This document shows positions 59,518 through 64,000 of a DNA stretch of 64,000 nt, piece by piece. The stretch lies in NCBI GenBank assembly GCA_963787375.1, contig CAWBCR010000014.1:62001-126000 (forward strand), written 5' to 3'. How positions within the stretch are numbered: position 1 is the stretch's first letter; each line of letters opens with the position of its first letter. Position numbers and translations under genes: made by a program. Source of the DNA: CAWBCR01 sp963787375 (lineage in GTDB: Bacteria; Chloroflexota; Anaerolineae; Aggregatilineales; UBA3940). The notes beneath the pieces are model-generated. The model made no database searches. It saw only the letters and a list, made by a program, of their open reading frames with translations, and was not told where the DNA came from.

Positions 59518-59556
59518 ATTAAGTTGTCTTTAGGCTGGAGTTAAGAGGAGATTAAG
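59518..59556 (-). promoter_or_regulatory. Pho-box-like direct repeats upstream of pstS
   Basis: On the minus strand CTTAATC, CTTAACT, CTAAAGA and CTTAATG follow one another at about 11-base intervals (59550-59556, 59539-59545, 59527-59533, 59518-59524). Periodic CTTAA-type repeats fit a PhoB/PhoP site. They lie 66 to 104 bases before the pstS ATG. Confidence 0.65.
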
Positions 59557-59603
59557 GCAATTGGAGCGCAGGCAGCGCTGCACAGGTGCGCCGGGGACGA
59601 AAA

Positions 59604-59627
59604 AGGGGCGACCAGCCGGTCGCCCCT
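59604..59627 (-). terminator. Rho-independent terminator of the acd/DRTGG operon
   Basis: AGGGGCGACC (59604-59613) and GGTCGCCCCT (59618-59627); on the minus strand TTTTTCG follows. Its core 22 bases equal those at 5594-5615. Confidence 0.85.
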
Positions 59628-59644
59628 GCCATGCAGATGGGGTT

Positions 59645-60712
59645 TTACAGCCCCAGCAGCTTGAACAGCCGCTTGTAGTCGACGTGCTCGGCCATCAGCG
59701 CCTCGAAGTGGGCCAGTTTCTCGGCCTGCCCCAGCCGCGTCTTACCGAACACACTCTCAATCGCCTCGACGCTTTCCATCGTGTTGGTGGGCACCAGCAG
59801 CACGCTCACGCCCAGCTCGTTGGCGCGCTGCAGCACCGCCTCAGGCGGGCGCAGATTGCCGGTCAGCACCAGGCATACCGTCGACGTTTCGAGCGCGGCA
59901 AGCTGCACGTCGGTGCGGTCGCCGCCGGTGACCACTGCCTTGTTCTGGTGGACGCGGAAGCGCGACAGCGCCTCGTGTGCGCCCATCGCGCCGACCATCA
60001 TCGTCTCGACCAGCGCGTCGCGGTGCGCATCGTCGCCGATGACTTTCGCGTTCAGCACGTCGATCAGTTCGCCAACGCTGATGGAGGCCAGCGTGGGCCG
60101 CTCCGGCAGGACGCCCAGCACGGGGATGTTGTGCCTCTCCAGGAAGGGGATGGCCTGCCCTTCGGTGAACTCCAGTTCCTCTTCCGGGACGCGGTTCAGG
60201 ATGATGCCCAGCAGCCGGTCGCCCAGCCGGAACTGCGCCGTGAGCAAGTCGTCGAGCAGGCGCATCCGGCCCCGGTACTTGACCACCGCCACGACTTTCG
60301 CGTCCAGCATCTCGGCCACGTAGGCTGTCGAAAGGCCCAGCGCGTAGCCCATGCGCAGGCTGCCGCCGCCTTCCAGCAGCATCACGTCCCGCCCCCTGCC
60401 GACCTTCTCGTACGCCTCGCGGACCTTATCCGACAGGTTGCAGGAGCTGTCGTCGCTGAGGCAGTCGGGCAGAAGCTTGGGGGTGATGACCACCGGCGAC
60501 AGATCGCGTGGGTCGCCTTCGAGCGCCAGCACATTCTTGACGAACGACACATCCTCGTCGATGGTCTGCCCGGCCATCTGCTTCGCCTCGTAGCTGACGG
60601 GTTTCAGGTAGCCGACTTTGTGCCCTTCGGCCTGCAGCCGCTTGCCGATGCCGAGGCAGACCGCCGTCTTGCCAGAGAAGTTCTCAATTGACGTGATGTA
60701 TAAAGCCTTCAT
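59645..60712 (-). CDS. BioD-like P-loop and DRTGG domain protein (phosphotransacetylase N-terminal-like)
   Basis: A 355-residue protein. N-terminal BioD/cobyrinate-synthase-like ATPase region: MKALYITSIENFSGKTAVCL (P-loop-like) and VMLLEGGGSLRMG. The C-terminal half has a DRTGG domain (SVGELIDVLNAKVIGDDAHR, AVVTGGDRTDVQLAALETST). The same architecture forms the N-terminal regulatory part of some phosphotransacetylases (Pta), here without the catalytic domain. Immediately upstream is ADP-forming acetate-CoA ligase, so it may regulate acetyl-CoA/acetate conversion. Confidence 0.8.
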   Translation of the reverse strand: MKALYITSIENFSGKTAVCLGIGKRLQAEGHKVGYLKPVSYEAKQMAGQTIDEDVSFVKNVLALEGDPRDLSPVVITPKLLPDCLSDDSSCNLSDKVREAYEKVGRGRDVMLLEGGGSLRMGYALGLSTAYVAEMLDAKVVAVVKYRGRMRLLDDLLTAQFRLGDRLLGIILNRVPEEELEFTEGQAIPFLERHNIPVLGVLPERPTLASISVGELIDVLNAKVIGDDAHRDALVETMMVGAMGAHEALSRFRVHQNKAVVTGGDRTDVQLAALETSTVCLVLTGNLRPPEAVLQRANELGVSVLLVPTNTMESVEAIESVFGKTRLGQAEKLAHFEALMAEHVDYKRLFKLLGL

Positions 60713-60781
60713 GCCTGTGTTTTCCTCTCGTCTTAGATGCCCGATTGGATCGGGCCCTCTCTTCTCTATTGTAGGGCAAAA

Positions 60782-62891
60782 TCAGTCCTGGCTGCGCAAA
60801 ACCAGCCGCATGTCGATGGCGACCGCGCCCTGTCCGTTCTCGAAGACCATCAGCGGGTTGATGTCCATCTCGACGATCTCCGGAAAATCCTGCACAAGCT
60901 GCCCGATGCGCAGCAGTGCATCGATGATGGCGGGCTTGTCTGCCGGCGGGCGGCCCCGCACGCCGTCCAGCAGCGCGCGGGCGCGGATCTCTTCGAGCAT
61001 CTGCTCGGCTTCCTCGCGTGAAAACGGCGCGATGCGGAAGGTGGCGTCCTTCAGAATCTCGACGTAAATGCCGCCCAGCGCAAACGTGACAAGCGGGCCG
61101 AACTGCGGGTCGCGGTTCATGCCGACCAGCACTTCAAGGCCGCTGGGCGTCATCTCCTGCACCACGCAGCCCCAGATGCGCGCGCCCTCGACGTACTTCT
61201 GCGCACGGTAGACCATCAGCTCGAAGGCGTCGCGCACGTCCTGCGCGCTGCTCAGGCCGACCTTCACGCCGCCCACGTCCGTCTTGTGCAGGATGTCGGG
61301 CGAGGCGATCTTGAGCACGACCGGGTAGCCGATCTCACCTGCGATGCGTACGGCGTCGTCGGGCGTCTCCGCCAGCCGCGAGTCGGGGATGGTCAGGCCA
61401 TAAGCGCTCAGGATGTCGCGCGCCTCGAAGTCGCCAATCGTCACGCGGCCCTCGGCGCGGGTCCGCTCGAACACCTTGCGCGACGGCTTCCTTGTCGACC
61501 TCGAACTGCTCGAACTCTGGCAGGGGCCGGGCCTTCGCGTCGCGGTAGTCGGCCATCGCGCGGAAGGACTCGATGGCGCGCTCCGGGAACGGGTAGTTCG
61601 GCACGCCACGCCGCGTCAGCACGTCGATGCCCTTGCTGACCTCTTTCTCACCCATGAAGCAGCTCAATACCGGGGTGTCGACCCGGTCGGATAGGTCGGC
61701 GACGGCTTCTGCCGTGCCAAGAATGTCGGTCATCGCCTGCGGTGTGAGGATCACCAGGATACCGTCGACGTGGGGATCCTGCGAAACGACCTCGATGGCG
61801 TACTTGTAGCGGTCGCCGGCAGCGTCTCCCAGCACGTCGACCGGGTTGGCCGCCGAGGCCGCGTCGGGCAGGTAGGTCTCAAGCTGGTGGATCGTATCCG
61901 TCTCGAAGCGGGCGATAGTCAGCCCGGCGCGCTCGATGGCGTCGGTGGCCAGGATGCCCGGCCCGCCAGCGTTGGTGATAATCGCGATGCGGTTGCCGGG
62001 CAGCGGCGGCTGGTAGGCGAAGGCCAGCGCGTAGTCGAACATCTCCTCCATCGTATTCGCGCGGACGATGCCCGCCTGCTTGAAGGCTGCCGCGTAGGCT
62101 TGCTCGGAGCCGGCCAGCGAGCCGGTGTGTGATGACACCGCGCGCGACCCGGCCTTGGTGACGCCCGACTTCAGCGCGACGATCGGCTTTTGCTTGCCGA
62201 CCCGCCGCGCCACGTCGATGAACTTCTGGCCGTCGGGCACGCCCTCGATGTAGGCCAGCGTGACGTTGGCGTTGGGGTCGTTTGCCCACGATTGCAGCAG
62301 GTCGATCTCGCTGACGTCGGCCTTGTTGCCCAGTGACACGAACTTCGAGAAGCCCATGCGGCCCGCCAGCGACCAGTCGAGCACGGCGGTGCCCAGCGCG
62401 CCCGACTGCGACATGAAGTTGATCGGCCCGCACGGCGGCGTGCCGGCGGCGAACGACGCGTTGAGCGGCGTGTAGGTGTCGATCACACCCAGGCAGTTGG
62501 GGCCGATGATGCGCATATGGTACTCGCGGGCGATGTCGAGCACCTCGCGCTCGCGCAGCAGCCCCTCGTGGCCCGCCTCGCGGAAGCCGGCGGTGATGAC
62601 CACCGCCGCCGGGACGCCCTTCTTGCCGCAGTCGCGCATGGCGTCGGGGACGTACTTGTAGGGTATGACGATCACCGCCAGGTCGATCTCGCCTGGCACG
62701 TCGGTCACGCTCGGATAGGCCTTGAGGTCGAGGATCTCGTCGGCTTTGGGGTTGATCGGGTAGACAGCCCTGTTCTGCGCAAAGCCGCTCGTAATCAGGT
62801 TATGGACGACCGCATAGCCCAGCTTGTCCGGATCGCGCGAAGCGCCGATGACGGCTATGGATTGTGGGTTGAAGAACTTCTCCAGCATCAT
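60782..62891 (-). CDS. ADP-forming acetate-CoA ligase, fused alpha and beta subunits (one frameshift)
   Basis: Forms ATP and acetate from acetyl-CoA and ADP. The alpha part has the CoA-binding MMLEKFFNPQSIAVIGASRD, IIGPNCLGVIDTYTPLNASF and catalytic His in SSHTGSLAGSEQAYAAAF. Near 61485 the frame breaks; the next frame continues KVFERTRAEGRVTIGDFEAR then the ATP-grasp beta part VVLKIASPDILHKTDVGGVK and VEMDINPLMVFENG. Total length about 702 residues is normal for the fused enzyme. The break looks like an indel. It is followed by the DRTGG protein. Confidence 0.9.
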
Positions 62892-62906
62892 GATCCTGTC
62901 CAGTGG

Positions 62907-63999
62907 TTACGGAATATGAAGGATAACCGGCGTGCCGCCCTCCTGTGCGATCATATCCAGCGCGATCGCGGTGGGCGGCAGCGCACCGCTCAGGTCGGGC
63001 AGGTGGTATAGCGCCCACACCCCGTCGACGGGCAGCAGCGTGTAGAACACCCCGCTGCCGAGTGGCTGGTAATCGAACAGGTTGTCGCGCTCGCGGCTGG
63101 GCGCGGACTCGGTCCACGGCGGCGGCTCGTCAGGGGCCGCCCGCGCCCACACCTGCTCGGATGCGCCATCAGCCGCCGGCTGCACCATATCGAGCAGCAC
63201 GTACCGGCTGTCGGAGTACCAGCGCAGGCTGGTGAACGATGCCCCTTCAGGCGCGGCAATAGTCTGAGTTCTGGTCGAGCCGCAGGTCCACCACACGCGC
63301 TATGTCCGCTGTATGCGGGCTGCCACCCGCCGCCGCCAGGTAGGCCAGCAGCGTACCGTTCGGCGACAGCTTCGGCAGGGCCAGCGCCTGGTCGTCCAGC
63401 GTGAGCAGCAGCCGCCCACCGCTGCCATCCGGGCTGACGGCGTAGATGCCGCCCGGCTCCGGGCCGGGCACCGCCGCGTTAAGCAGCAGCGGGCCGTCGG
63501 CAATCCACGCGAACGGCACCAGCGGTGCGACGTCGTCCAGCATCTCGCGGTCCGCCAGCAGCGTCGGCTCGCCGCCGCCGGGCGGCACCCGGTCGATGCG
63601 CCAGTCGGCGGAGGCCAGCGGCTTGCCGTCCTGCACCTGCACGTAAGCCAGCCCGCTGGCGTCGCTGGCCAGCATCAGCGCGATGATGCGGTAGCCGGGC
63701 AGCGGGCTCATGACGAGCCGCGCGTTGGGCTCGGTGGGGTCCCACACGGCGATCCCGTGTTCCTCGTTATCGCCGGTGATGACCAGGTAGGCCACCAGAC
63801 GCCCGTCTGCCGAAGCGACCAGGTTCGAGGCGAGCTGCCCCTCGTTGAGCGGCACGTGCACGCGCGTCACCGTCTCGTCTGCGGCAACGCTGGCGATAGA
63901 ATCGCCGGTGCCCTCCACGCCGACCCAGATTTGCGCCGGGTCGAGCGCGGAGACCGGGGCCGGGGTAGGTGTATCCGCCTCGGTTGCCGTCGCGGTGAC
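62907..63999 (-). CDS. Beta-propeller (TolB/WD40-like) surface protein, partial, one frameshift
   Basis: The frame is open to the window edge (starts ...TATATEADTPTPAPVS), so the N-terminus is missing. The Thr/Pro-rich start suggests a linker after a signal or lipobox. Repeats such as ASADGRLVAYLVITGDNEEH, SPDGSGGRLLLTLDD and LSPNGTLLAYLAAAGG are typical of TolB-type propeller blades. Near 63268 the frame changes to TIAAPEGASFTSLRWYSDSR YVLLDMV, ending HIP at 62907. Function unknown. Confidence 0.65.
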
Positions 64000-64000
64000 G

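Overview
The window is high-GC bacterial chromosome, most likely from a Chloroflexota (Anaerolineae-like) organism. This rests on gene content: an FMN-riboswitch-controlled THI5-like ABC importer of the kind known from Chloroflexi, Eis-like acetyltransferase, DUF166, fused ADP-forming acetate-CoA ligase, and GAF/PP2C/STAS signalling proteins with glycogen enzymes. No rRNA or tRNA gene was seen. About a dozen conserved genes carry one or two single-base frameshifts inside otherwise intact families. The pattern looks like uncorrected sequencing indels rather than gene decay, so such genes are annotated across the break.

Layout. 1-5.6 kb: partial M3 peptidase, an ISAs1-family insertion, a small membrane protein, hypE, a methyltransferase and a DUF166 gene. 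5.6-13.7 kb (minus): a vWA protein, two PP2C-like phosphatases, two unusual protein kinases and a seven-module FN3 protein, in one run resembling a doubled TerY-phosphorylation triad. 13.8-19.6 kb: housekeeping genes (thioesterase, HEAT protein, SAM-enzyme-like protein, dtd, Eis-like GNAT, rsgA) with a long structured leader and a leader ORF before rsgA. 20.0-23.7 kb (minus): four paralogous multi-membrane proteins built from a repeated W-W-A-L-I-P unit. 23.8-26.9 kb (minus): riboflavin-type ABC importer behind an FMN riboswitch with a consensus promoter.

27.4-44.0 kb (plus): a DJ-1 protein, an AGE-fold protein, then a signalling and glycogen island: two STAS proteins, RsbW-like kinase, RsbU-like phosphatase, GlgX, CBM48 protein, GAF protein, transporter-like protein, ATP-grasp ligase, HAMP sensor, two MinD-like ATPases and a tandem nucleotidyl cyclase. 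44.2-45.1 kb (minus): lipoprotein.

45.3-54.7 kb: a divergent sugar or polyol locus. Minus-strand catabolic genes (iron alcohol dehydrogenase, AraD-like aldolase/epimerase, UlaE-like epimerase, UroD-like methyltransferase) face a plus-strand galactitol-type PTS (EIIB, EIIC, a second EIIB-like protein, cysteine desulfurase, EIIA) and a SorC regulator. The intergenic region has two consensus promoters, each with a matching TTACA-TT-TGTAA operator just downstream. 54.7-59.6 kb (minus): pstS-pstC-pstA-pstB-phoU with a Pho-box-like repeat. 59.6-64 kb (minus): BioD/DRTGG protein, ADP-forming acetate-CoA ligase and a partial beta-propeller protein.
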